Shown here one piece after another: positions 7,059-13,874 of a stretch of 14,609 bases of DNA. The stretch is taken from NCBI GenBank assembly GCA_021845555.1, contig JAJZVS010000043.1:1-14609 (forward strand), written 5' to 3'. The DNA is from Pseudomonadota bacterium. Its GTDB lineage: Bacteria; Pseudomonadota; Alphaproteobacteria; Acetobacterales; Acetobacteraceae. Both the position numbers and the translations under genes were made by a program. The notes below the pieces were generated by a model. That model ran no database searches. It was not told the origin of the DNA and saw only the letters and a list, made by a program, of their open reading frames with translations. The first letter of the stretch is position 1; each line of letters starts with the position of its first letter.

Positions 7059-7259
7059 ATGGCCCAATGCCCCGTCTGCGGCGCCACCGTCGATGAAGCC
7101 GCGGCGCGCGCGACTACCGGCCTCACCGCGCATGGCGCGTCGGAGACCGACCCCACCAAGGGAACCCGCCAGTTCCACGAGGGCAAGTGGTATTATTTCG
7201 ACAGTCTGGAATGCCGCAGCAAGTTCCTGGCGCATCCGGAGACCTACGCCAAGGACTGA
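7059..7259 (+). CDS. YHS-domain-like small metal-binding protein (66 aa)
   Basis: A good AGGAG at 7045-7049 precedes the ATG by 9 bases. The product starts MAQCPVCGATVDEAAA and ends with WYYFDSLECRSKFLAHPETY, matching the YHS pattern (CPVCGM...V......YYFCS..C...F...P..Y). C4 and C7 form a CxxC metal-binding pair and C52 is the distal cysteine. The first Cys of the usual F-C-S-x-x-C is D48 here, so the site is C4/C7/D48/C52 or has lost a ligand. YHS domains bind heavy or transition metals and are often fused to oxygenases or P-type ATPases; here the domain stands alone. It ends the acyl-CoA dehydrogenase operon and overlaps the end of the converging dioxygenase gene by 16 bases. A metal-delivery or electron-transfer role for its neighbours is only a guess. 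Confidence 0.82.
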   Translation: MAQCPVCGATVDEAAARATTGLTAHGASETDPTKGTRQFHEGKWYYFDSLECRSKFLAHPETYAKD

Positions 7260-8095
7260 GCGCCGGCCGCTGATTCCTTGATGGTGACCCGCCAGTGGAT
7301 GCGATCCTCCTCGGGCGGGTAGTCGCCGGCGGCCTTGTGGTAGGTGCAGCGGTTGTCCCAGATCACGATGTCGCCCACCCGCCAGCGGTGGCTATAGGTC
7401 GCTTCCGGCACGATCATGCGGTCGGTGAGCTCCTCGATCAGCGCGTCGCTTTCGGCGGCGGGCATGCCTTCGAGGTACAGGATCTTCCCAGGGTCGAAAT
7501 AGAGCGCGGTGCGCCCGGTTTCGGGGTGCACGCGGAGGATCTTGTGGAAGGCGGGCGGGCGGTCGCGGTCCTCCGCGCTCAGCAGCGCCACCGACCGGCG
7601 CCGACCGCCGTAGACGAAGGCGCCGCGCACGCCGGCGAGCCGCCGCTTCAGTGCATCCGGCAGCGCGTCATGCGCGGCATAGCCGCTGGCGAAATGCGTG
7701 TCGCCGCCGCTGCTCGGGATCGCCAGGGCATAGAGCTGCGTCGCCTTGAAGGGATCAGCATCGTAGGCGCCGTCGGTGTGCCAGTCCTCGGCCCCGCGGC
7801 GGTAGATCGCCTGGTCCAGGCTGCCGTCGGGTCGGAATTTTCGGACGCCGAGCAGGGTGATCTCGGGATGGTCCCGGTGGCGGGTGCTCTTCGACGGGTG
7901 CGGTTTCAGCGTGCCGAACCGGCGACTGTAGTCCAGGAACTCGGTGATCGCGAGCTGCTGGCCGGGGATCACCATCACGCCGCTGTCGAGCCAGGCACGG
8001 TAGATGGTCGCGAACTCCCCCGGCCCGAGCGCGCGCACATCGACGCCGCGAACCTCTGCCCCGATTCCCGCTCCCAGCGGGTGAATGCTCGGCAT
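7244..8095 (-). CDS. TauD/TfdA-family Fe(II)/2-oxoglutarate dioxygenase
   Basis: The 283-residue product has typical TauD/TfdA length. These cytosolic enzymes couple oxidative decarboxylation of 2-oxoglutarate to hydroxylation, and often cleavage, of a substrate. The iron ligands are visible: H106 and D108 in DWHTDGAYD and the distal H253 in GDIVIWDNRCTYHKA. R265 and R269 in DRIHWRV are placed to bind the 2-oxoglutarate carboxylate. GGDTHFAS (130-137) matches the strand after the HxD motif. I chose ATG 8095 because GAGGGAGGA (minus strand of 8103-8111) lies 7 bases upstream and the protein then starts with the family-typical PLGAGIGAEVRGVD. A start at 8152 would add 19 unlike residues. It is the last gene of the leftward unit; a strong hairpin lies 31 bases upstream of its start. 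The substrate is unknown; sulfonates and aryloxyacids are family precedents only. Confidence 0.9.
   Translation of the reverse strand: MPSIHPLGAGIGAEVRGVDVRALGPGEFATIYRAWLDSGVMVIPGQQLAITEFLDYSRRFGTLKPHPSKSTRHRDHPEITLLGVRKFRPDGSLDQAIYRRGAEDWHTDGAYDADPFKATQLYALAIPSSGGDTHFASGYAAHDALPDALKRRLAGVRGAFVYGGRRRSVALLSAEDRDRPPAFHKILRVHPETGRTALYFDPGKILYLEGMPAAESDALIEELTDRMIVPEATYSHRWRVGDIVIWDNRCTYHKAAGDYPPEEDRIHWRVTIKESAAGAQSLA
7250..7280. terminator. Imperfect hairpin at the convergent gene ends, possible bidirectional terminator
   Basis: CAAGGA (7250-7255) pairs with TCCTTG (7275-7280). After two interior mismatches, GAGCG-type pairing (7259-7262 with 7268-7271) continues the stem. It sits where the YHS-like and dioxygenase genes end head-on. 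Neither strand has a T-run after it, so classical Rho-independent termination is doubtful. Confidence 0.25.
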
Positions 8096-8126
8096 GAAGC
8101 GATCCTCCCTCGTGGTGCGCCGTTGC

Positions 8127-8165
8127 GGCGCCGGCACCGATGACGTGCCCATCGGTGCCGGCGCC
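8127..8165. repeat. Perfect 15-bp inverted repeat (9-base loop) between transporter and dioxygenase genes
   Basis: GGCGCCGGCACCGAT at 8127-8141 is exactly complementary to ATCGGTGCCGGCGCC at 8151-8165, around the loop GACGTGCCC. In the leftward transcript it begins 11 bases after the MFS stop codon and ends 31 bases before the dioxygenase start, leaving the dioxygenase ribosome site (8103-8111) free. No T-run follows the stem on the minus strand (it continues GCAACGG), so it is not a standard intrinsic terminator. More likely roles are partial termination or attenuation, or protection of the upstream mRNA from 3' decay, so that the two genes are expressed at different levels. A DNA-level operator is also possible. 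Confidence 0.7.
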
Positions 8166-8176
8166 CGGCGCGACGC

Positions 8177-9559
8177 CTACCGTTGGGCCTGCACCGTATC
8201 GGCCGCCGGCGCGACGGCGAGGCTGACCGGGCTGACCACCTCCAGCCGGCGTCCCGTCGTGCGTGGGCCGAAGGCCAGCGTCAGCACCCCGGTGGCGACC
8301 CAGGCCCCGGCGATATAGACGAACACCGCCAGGTAGCCGAGGTGGGTGAACACCGCCGCGATGATGAAGGCGTTCGCCACGTTGGCGATGCGGCCCAGGC
8401 TGTAGGTAAAGCCGGTGGCGCTGTTGCGCATGTCGGTCGGGAACTGCTCCGGCGTATAGGCATAGAGCAGGGAGGCGAAGACCTGGATCAGCAGTCCGAC
8501 CAGGAAGCCGAACACCACGATCAGTGCCGGAATGAAGCTCAACCCGTACAGCAACCCGCAGCCGGCGATGGCGAAGGTCACCAGGGCGATGCTGTGCTTG
8601 CGCTCGAACCGGTCGGAGATCTGCGAGGCAATGAACGCCCCGAACGGCGCGCCCAGGTTTCCGAGCGTCACATAGGTCAGGCTGTGCACGAGCGTAATGC
8701 CGTGCTTGACCAGCAGCGTCGGCACCCACGCCTCGAAACCATAGAACCCGAGCGTTTGCAGCATCCAGATCGCAGCGAGCACGATGGTGCGGGTGCGGTA
8801 TTCCGGCCCGAACATCGCCGACCACGGCGCGCGCGCCACCGTCGTGCGGGCAAGCGGACGCGGTTCCGGCAGCGGGCCAGTTTCACGCGATACCTCGGCC
8901 TCCATGCGCGCCAGCGCGTGCTCGGCCTCGTCGTGGCGCCCCTGGCGGGCCAGCCACCGCGGCGATTCCAGCAGGCCGGGCGACAGCGCGAGGAACACCA
9001 GCCCGACCGCGCCCCAGGCAAACACCCAGCGCCAGCCCGACGGGCTCATCGGCACCAGGATCAGCGCGACCCAGTTGGTGATCGGAATGGCCGACAGCGC
9101 CAGCACCATCGCCCAGCCCTGGTAGCTGCCGCGCGTCTGGGCCGGGAACATCTCGGCGATATAGGTCATGGCCGTGACCATTCCGGCGGCCAGGCCGATG
9201 CCGGTGAACAGCCGGCCGATCAGAAGCCACTGCATGTCGGGCGCGGCGGCGGTCAGCACCGCGGCGATGGAGGCGAAGGTCACGAACGAGATCAGCGCGA
9301 GCCGCCGCCCGATCCGGTCGGACAGCGCGCCGCCGGCCAGCGCGCCGATGAACATCCCGAGGAAGCTCACCGAGATCAGGTTGGCCAGTGCCGGGATGCC
9401 GATGTGCCAGGCGTGCAGCAGCCCCGGCGCGGCCGAGGGCAGGGTGAAGATATCGACGCTGTCGAAGAACAGCGGGAACGCCACCAGCAGCAGCAGGCGG
9501 CGGTGCAGGGCCGAGCGGGGCAGGCGGTCGATCCGTGCGGCAATCAGTTGGTCGTTCAT
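8177..9559 (-). CDS. MFS transporter, organic/aromatic acid:H+ symporter type
   Basis: This 460-residue inner-membrane protein has about 12 hydrophobic segments. It carries the MFS loop-2/3 motif GGALSDRIGRR (76-86) with a weaker copy in the second half, SQISDRFERK (312-321). Sugar-porter-style marks are ESPRWL (198-203) and PEQFPTDMRN (370-379). TM1 carries FFD33-S-V-D36-IF, like the DxxD motif of aromatic-acid:H+ symporters such as PcaK. A carboxylate or aromatic-acid substrate is therefore likely; the exact one is not readable. ATG 9559 has GAGGGAAG (minus strand of 9568-9575) 8 bases upstream; the longer reading to 9607 would overlap the preceding gene's end and adds a polar stretch. It follows the third PrpD-family gene by 40 bases and precedes the dioxygenase by 81 bases containing a strong hairpin. 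It probably imports the substrate for the PrpD-family enzymes. Confidence 0.92.
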   Translation of the reverse strand: MNDQLIAARIDRLPRSALHRRLLLLVAFPLFFDSVDIFTLPSAAPGLLHAWHIGIPALANLISVSFLGMFIGALAGGALSDRIGRRLALISFVTFASIAAVLTAAAPDMQWLLIGRLFTGIGLAAGMVTAMTYIAEMFPAQTRGSYQGWAMVLALSAIPITNWVALILVPMSPSGWRWVFAWGAVGLVFLALSPGLLESPRWLARQGRHDEAEHALARMEAEVSRETGPLPEPRPLARTTVARAPWSAMFGPEYRTRTIVLAAIWMLQTLGFYGFEAWVPTLLVKHGITLVHSLTYVTLGNLGAPFGAFIASQISDRFERKHSIALVTFAIAGCGLLYGLSFIPALIVVFGFLVGLLIQVFASLLYAYTPEQFPTDMRNSATGFTYSLGRIANVANAFIIAAVFTHLGYLAVFVYIAGAWVATGVLTLAFGPRTTGRRLEVVSPVSLAVAPAADTVQAQR

Positions 9560-9599
9560 GGTCGTCACTTCCCTCAGGGCGCTCTCGCGGCGCGTGGTT

Positions 9600-11006
9600 T
9601 CAGGCACTCCCCCCAGCGAGGGCGGCCAGCAGATCGCCGGCGTCCCGCAGGTTCTCCAGCGTCATCGTCAGCGCCACGATCCGCTCCGCGTGGGTCGGCG
9701 CCAGGCGCCGGGCGGCGAGCTTGTGGAACTTGGCGATGACCTCGTCCGCGCTGGCGAAGCTTTCCTCGCTGCCGCGCGGCGCCTCCACCGCCTGGCGCAG
9801 GACCGTGCCGTCGCGCAACGTTACCGCCACCCGGACCGCGTGACGGGCGGTGCGCCCCCGCGCGGTGATGGCAGGGTCCTCGCGCACCGCGACACGCGCG
9901 GCCAGCGCCATACGCGCCGGGTCGGCCACCGCCGCCTCGGTGAACTGATCGACGAAGGCATCGCCCTCCAGCAACAGGGTGGCGACGCAATAGGGCAGGT
10001 TGAGCTGCGCCGCGGTCAGCCCGTCCGGCCGGTATGGCCAGCCGACGTGATCGACGGTCACGCGCGAACCGTGCACGGTGATCGCGGCGACATCGTCGGG
10101 GCCGAAGGGATGGTCCGCCTGCAGGGTCCGGATCGCGTCCAGCGTGGTGTGGTTCGACCCGACGCAGGCGTAGAATTTCAGCGCGATCCGCAACGTCTCC
10201 CAGCGCGTGCCAAGTCCGCCCGTGAGTTGCGCCAGGTCGAACCGATCCTCCGAGCGGGAGAAGGTGGTGCAGAACCCGCCATAGGGCGCCTCAAACACGC
10301 CCCCGATGCCGGTGAAGCCGCGCGCGGCCAGCAGCGCCGACAGGGCCCCGCTGCGCGCGGCGTGGCCGGCGTGCATGCGCTTGACCATCGCGCCATATTG
10401 CGCCGCCATCAGCCCCGAGGACTGCGTCGCCGCCATCCCGATCGCATGCGCGGTACGCGCGGGATCGAGACCGAGCGCCCGCGCCGCCCCGGCGACGGCG
10501 GAAAACACGCCGACCGTGGCGCCGGAGTGCCACCCCTGGCCGATATGTTCCGGTCCCATGCACAGCCCGACGCGCGGCCCGGTCTCGTACCCGGCGATCG
10601 CGGCGGTCAGCAGGTCGCGCCCGCTCATCCCGGGGTGCGTCTCGGCGATCGCGGCGATCGCCGGCAGGGTCACTGCGCCGACATGCAGCACGCCGACGCG
10701 GTGCACGTCGTCGAGTTCGAACCCTTGCACCAGCGTGCCGTTGACCAGCGCGGCATGCGGTGCCGACAGACGCTCCGCGGTGCCCCAGACGGCGCAGCCC
10801 GGGGTGGTATGATCGATCGCCCCCAACGTCTCGCGCAGCAGCCGGCTCCAGGGCAGGTCGGCGGCGAACAGCGCGCAGCCGAAGGAATCGAGCATCAGCA
10901 GCTTGATCCGCTCGATCGCCGCGGTCGGAATGTCGTCGAAGCGTAGGCCGGCGATCCAGCCGGCCAGACCATCGGTCGGCCCGCCGTCGGGGGCGGGGTC
11001 GTGCAC
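9600..11006 (-). CDS. MmgE/PrpD family protein, third of three tandem paralogues
   Basis: This is a 468-residue protein of the 2-methylcitrate dehydratase/cis-aconitate decarboxylase (MmgE/PrpD) family. Family marks are the Ser/Ala-rich helical start (IKLLMLDSFGCAL, 34-46), QGFELDDVHRVGVLH (94-108), GWHSGATVG (158-166), YGAMVKRMHAGHAARSG (204-220) and LKFYACVGSNH (276-286). By comparison with human ACOD1 (D93, H103, H159, K207, H277, from memory), the equivalents are E97, H108, H160, K209 and H286, so the first acid is Glu instead of Asp. The start is a GTG at 11006, one base after the preceding gene's TGA, with only a weak G-rich ribosome site, which implies translational coupling. Extending to 11168 would add an unrelated arginine-rich stretch from inside the neighbour. 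It is followed by the MFS gene 40 bases later. The substrate is not predictable. Confidence 0.88.
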   Translation of the reverse strand: MHDPAPDGGPTDGLAGWIAGLRFDDIPTAAIERIKLLMLDSFGCALFAADLPWSRLLRETLGAIDHTTPGCAVWGTAERLSAPHAALVNGTLVQGFELDDVHRVGVLHVGAVTLPAIAAIAETHPGMSGRDLLTAAIAGYETGPRVGLCMGPEHIGQGWHSGATVGVFSAVAGAARALGLDPARTAHAIGMAATQSSGLMAAQYGAMVKRMHAGHAARSGALSALLAARGFTGIGGVFEAPYGGFCTTFSRSEDRFDLAQLTGGLGTRWETLRIALKFYACVGSNHTTLDAIRTLQADHPFGPDDVAAITVHGSRVTVDHVGWPYRPDGLTAAQLNLPYCVATLLLEGDAFVDQFTEAAVADPARMALAARVAVREDPAITARGRTARHAVRVAVTLRDGTVLRQAVEAPRGSEESFASADEVIAKFHKLAARRLAPTHAERIVALTMTLENLRDAGDLLAALAGGSA

Positions 11007-11007
11007 C

Positions 11008-12375
11008 TCAGGCCACCCCGGACGCCAGCGCGGCACGCAAGGTGGCGACGTCGTCCAGCTTCTCCAACCAGGTGAGCTGGCCGAGAGTCTGATCGACCGC
11101 ACCGGGGCGCAGGCTGCGCGCGGCGCAGTCGCGGAACTTGGCTTCCAGCGCCGCGGCTCCCAGCACATGCTCGCCGCTGCGGCCGAGCGGATTGTCCACC
11201 CGTTGCGTCAGCATGCGCCCGTCCTTGGTCAGCACGCGGAGTTCGGCGCCGAAGGTCTGGCTGTCCGCCACCGTGAGGCCGGGATAGGGCGTGGCCTGGA
11301 CCCGCTGCATGAGCCGGCGGATGTCGGGTTCGTCGTAGGCGCCGGCCTCGAAATGCGACAGCACCACGCGACCTTCCGCCAGCGCGCGGGCGACGCAATA
11401 CTGCACGCTGAACTTGGCATCGAGCGGGCTGCGCGGATCGGCCCGGTCGGTATGCGCAAGCCGGCGCGCGTGGGTCAGCGAGGTCACGTGCTCCACCGCG
11501 GCCGCATCCAGCCCGTGCGCCGCGCGCAGTTCCAGCATCGCGTCGATCGCCGGATGGGTGCTGCCGCAGCACGGGTACTGCTTGATGGAAAGGGCGTTGC
11601 CGACGATCTCGAACGGCGCGCCCCAGTCGCGCAGCACCGCCGCGGGGTCGAAGTTGCCGGCGCCGTTGAACACCATGAAGAAACCGTGCGGATGCTCGAA
11701 CACGCCGTGGTTCGCGGTGAAGCCCTCGGCGGCGAGCAGTGCGGCGGTCAGCCCGTTGCGCGCGGTATGGCCGACATGCAGGGGCTTCGTCATGGTGCCG
11801 AAATTGGCCTTGAGGCCCGAGGAGAACGACGCGGCGATGGCGAGCGCGGTGGCCGTCTGCTCCGGCGACAGGCGCAGGAGATGCGCGCAGGCGGCGGCGG
11901 CGCCAAAACTGCCGAGCGTCGCGGTCGGGTGCCAGCCCTTGTCGTAGTGGTGGAAATGCACCGCGCGGGCGATGCGCGTCTCGGTCTCGAACCCGGCGAC
12001 ATAGGCGGCGATCAGGTCGCGCCCGCTGACTGCGCGCCCCTCGGCGAGCGCAAACAGCGCCGGCACCAGCGGCGCGGAGGGATGGCCGCCGAACGCGTCC
12101 ATGCAATCGTCGAAATCGAGCGCGTGGGAGGCGGTGCCGTTGATGAACGCCGCATCCGCCGGGGACGCCCCCTGGGTGGTGCCGAACACCAGCGCCGGGC
12201 CGGAACCCGCGCCGGCGACGCGCGCGGCGATGCGCGCGCAGGGTTCGACCGCGCCGGCCAGCGTCACGCCCACCGTGTCGAGGATGCCGACCTTCGCCGT
12301 CGCGACCACCTGATCGGGCAGGTCGGCGAAGCGGATCGCGAGGATGCGGGCGGCGAGGTCGGTTGTCAGGCTCAT
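11008..12375 (-). CDS. MmgE/PrpD family protein, second of three tandem paralogues
   Basis: This 455-residue MmgE/PrpD enzyme has the most canonical active site of the three. SHALD87FDDCMDAFGGH98 provides the Asp and His. GWH149PTATLGS, FGTMTK197PLHVGHTARNG and IKQYPCCGSTH274 supply the remaining His-Lys-His set, matching D93, H103, H159, K207 and H277 of human ACOD1 as I recall them. The family dehydrates, decarboxylates or epimerises di- and tricarboxylates without a cofactor. ATG 12375 overlaps the preceding gene's TGA as ATGA (12372-12375), a classical coupled start; the longer reading upstream to 13137 lies wholly inside the neighbour and is spurious. It is the second gene of the leftward five-gene unit. 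Sequence divergence from its two neighbours argues that the paralogues have different substrates or form hetero-oligomers, rather than being a recent duplication. Confidence 0.9.
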   Translation of the reverse strand: MSLTTDLAARILAIRFADLPDQVVATAKVGILDTVGVTLAGAVEPCARIAARVAGAGSGPALVFGTTQGASPADAAFINGTASHALDFDDCMDAFGGHPSAPLVPALFALAEGRAVSGRDLIAAYVAGFETETRIARAVHFHHYDKGWHPTATLGSFGAAAACAHLLRLSPEQTATALAIAASFSSGLKANFGTMTKPLHVGHTARNGLTAALLAAEGFTANHGVFEHPHGFFMVFNGAGNFDPAAVLRDWGAPFEIVGNALSIKQYPCCGSTHPAIDAMLELRAAHGLDAAAVEHVTSLTHARRLAHTDRADPRSPLDAKFSVQYCVARALAEGRVVLSHFEAGAYDEPDIRRLMQRVQATPYPGLTVADSQTFGAELRVLTKDGRMLTQRVDNPLGRSGEHVLGAAALEAKFRDCAARSLRPGAVDQTLGQLTWLEKLDDVATLRAALASGVA

Positions 12376-13742
12376 GGGCGCGTCTCCGTGAACAGGCCGG
12401 CGGTAGCGATCAGCGCGCGCACGCCGGCGGGATCGAGCGTTTCGATCGCGCTCGCGCGATCGAGCAGCTGCGCGGCGGTATCGGCGGGCATCCTGGTAGC
12501 AAGGCAATCTTCCAGCTTGCGACGGTGATCGGCGTCCGGCACCGGGGCGGCGGACCAGTGCCCGCGCGGCCCCTCGCAGCGGGTGGCGACGCGGGTGCCG
12601 TCGTCGAGTTCCGCCTCCAGCCGGACGTGCATCTTCTCGAAGCGCGCCGGAATGTCTAGGTCGGTGACCAGCGTGATTCTGCTCAGCAGCGCGCGGATAT
12701 CGGCCGCCTGGGCCCGCGCATCGGTGAAGGTGCGGATCGCCACCGCGCCGTCCAACAGTGCTGCTGCCACCGTGTATTGCAGCGAGAACTTGCCGGCGAG
12801 GCCTGTCTCCGGCAGCGGGCGGTTCACATAGGGCATGTCGGGCGCGGTGAATGTCACCGCCCGGATACGCGCCGGATCGCCGATCTTGGCGCGCAGTTCG
12901 AGCGCGGCGGTGATGCCGAAATGGGTACCGTACTGGCTCGGAAACATTTTCAGCGCGTAGCCTGGCACGACGATCCGGTACGGCGGGCCGATGCGTTCCA
13001 GCAGTTCGCCCTGGAAGCTGTCGTGGCTGAAGGCGGCGCCGAAGCCGCGCGGCGATTCCAGGATGGTCGGCTCGGCGGTGAAGCCCCGCGCGGCGAGCAG
13101 GGCAGCATCCAGCCCGGCGGCGCAGGCGTTGCCGCAATGGGTCGATTTCGTCATCGTTCCGGCGTTCGCCAGCAGGCTGCCGGCGCGCGACGCGGCAATG
13201 CCGATCGCATGGCCCATCCTGGCGGGATCGAGGCCCAGCAGATGTCCCGCCGCCACCGCCGCGCCGAGCGGCCCCACCACGCCGGGTGGATGGAAGGCGT
13301 GGTTGCGCGCCTCATACACGCCCGAGGCTTCGCGCAGCCATCCCTGGATCTCGATTCCCTTCACCAGCGCGGTGAGCACGTCCTTGCCGCTGACGTCGCC
13401 TCGTTCCGCCAGCGCCAGAATCGCCGGCAGGGTTGTGGAAAGCGCATGGGTTGCCGGCGACCACATCGGTTCGTAATCGAGCACGTGCATCGCCGCGCCG
13501 TTCAGCCGCGCCGCCGCCACCGGGCCGAGACGGAACCCCTGGCCGAGCGCGGTGCAGACCGGCGCCGATCCCTGTTCCCGTTCATGCGCGGTGAGCAGGC
13601 CGATCGCGGGTTCGGTGGTGCCGGCGATGGCGATCGCGATCCCGTCGGCCACCAGCCGGCGTGCCGCGGCGCGGGCTTCATCGGTCAGCCGGTCGTGGCC
13701 GATGCCGTCCAGCAGCGCGCAAACGGAAGCTGTCAGTCCCAT
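12372..13742 (-). CDS. MmgE/PrpD family protein, first of three tandem paralogues
   Basis: This 456-residue MmgE/PrpD protein is the lead gene of the leftward unit. Expected positions are D89 and H99 in VLD89YEPMWSPATH99, H151 in FHPPGVVGP, K199 in AGTMTK199STHCGNA and H274 in KMFPSQYGTH274. The Asp-to-His spacing of ten equals that of human ACOD1. However, the FDD of the second paralogue reads YEP here, so the pocket wall differs. ATG 13742 has AAAGGA (minus strand of 13751-13756) 8 bases upstream, the strongest ribosome site of the three. Family members act on citrate-, aconitate- or iminodisuccinate-like acids; which one is unknown. A candidate promoter with an exact TTGACA lies about 105 bases upstream of the start. 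Confidence 0.9.
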   Translation of the reverse strand: MGLTASVCALLDGIGHDRLTDEARAAARRLVADGIAIAIAGTTEPAIGLLTAHEREQGSAPVCTALGQGFRLGPVAAARLNGAAMHVLDYEPMWSPATHALSTTLPAILALAERGDVSGKDVLTALVKGIEIQGWLREASGVYEARNHAFHPPGVVGPLGAAVAAGHLLGLDPARMGHAIGIAASRAGSLLANAGTMTKSTHCGNACAAGLDAALLAARGFTAEPTILESPRGFGAAFSHDSFQGELLERIGPPYRIVVPGYALKMFPSQYGTHFGITAALELRAKIGDPARIRAVTFTAPDMPYVNRPLPETGLAGKFSLQYTVAAALLDGAVAIRTFTDARAQAADIRALLSRITLVTDLDIPARFEKMHVRLEAELDDGTRVATRCEGPRGHWSAAPVPDADHRRKLEDCLATRMPADTAAQLLDRASAIETLDPAGVRALIATAGLFTETRP

Positions 13743-13820
13743 GCGGCCGTTCCTTTACCCCACCCCCGCGCTTGCACCGCGCCGGGGGCGCGCCGTAACC
13801 TGGGCGCCGTTTCTGTTCCA

Positions 13821-13852
13821 AATATTCAGGGCCCGGCGTGGACTGTTGTCAA
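13821..13852 (-). promoter_or_regulatory. Candidate sigma-70-type promoter for the PrpD-MFS-dioxygenase operon
   Basis: On the minus strand an exact TTGACA (13852-13847) is followed by the only AT-rich stretch of the 132-base divergent region, which reads TGAATATTTGG. Candidate -10 hexamers are GAATAT at a 19-base spacing or AATATT at 20 bases; neither is a close match and the spacing is longer than ideal. The exact -35 and the position upstream of the operon's first gene make it plausible. No opposite-strand promoter for the CapA-like gene is clear. Confidence 0.4.
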
Positions 13853-13874
13853 ACCTCGGGCCGGGGAGGCGGCG

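Noticed and set aside
8183..9739. 518-codon plus-strand open frame opposite the MFS gene
   Set aside because: It is highly enriched in Arg, Gly, His, Glu and Gln as a mirror of membrane-helix codons, and no domain is recognisable.
10903..12528. 541-codon plus-strand open frame opposite the PrpD genes
   Set aside because: It runs antisense across the junctions of three coupled genes, with shadow-type composition and no start signal.
12376..13137. Long N-terminal extension of the second PrpD-family gene
   Set aside because: It lies within the first PrpD gene in another frame, and the ATGA overlap at 12372-12375 gives a standard coupled start.
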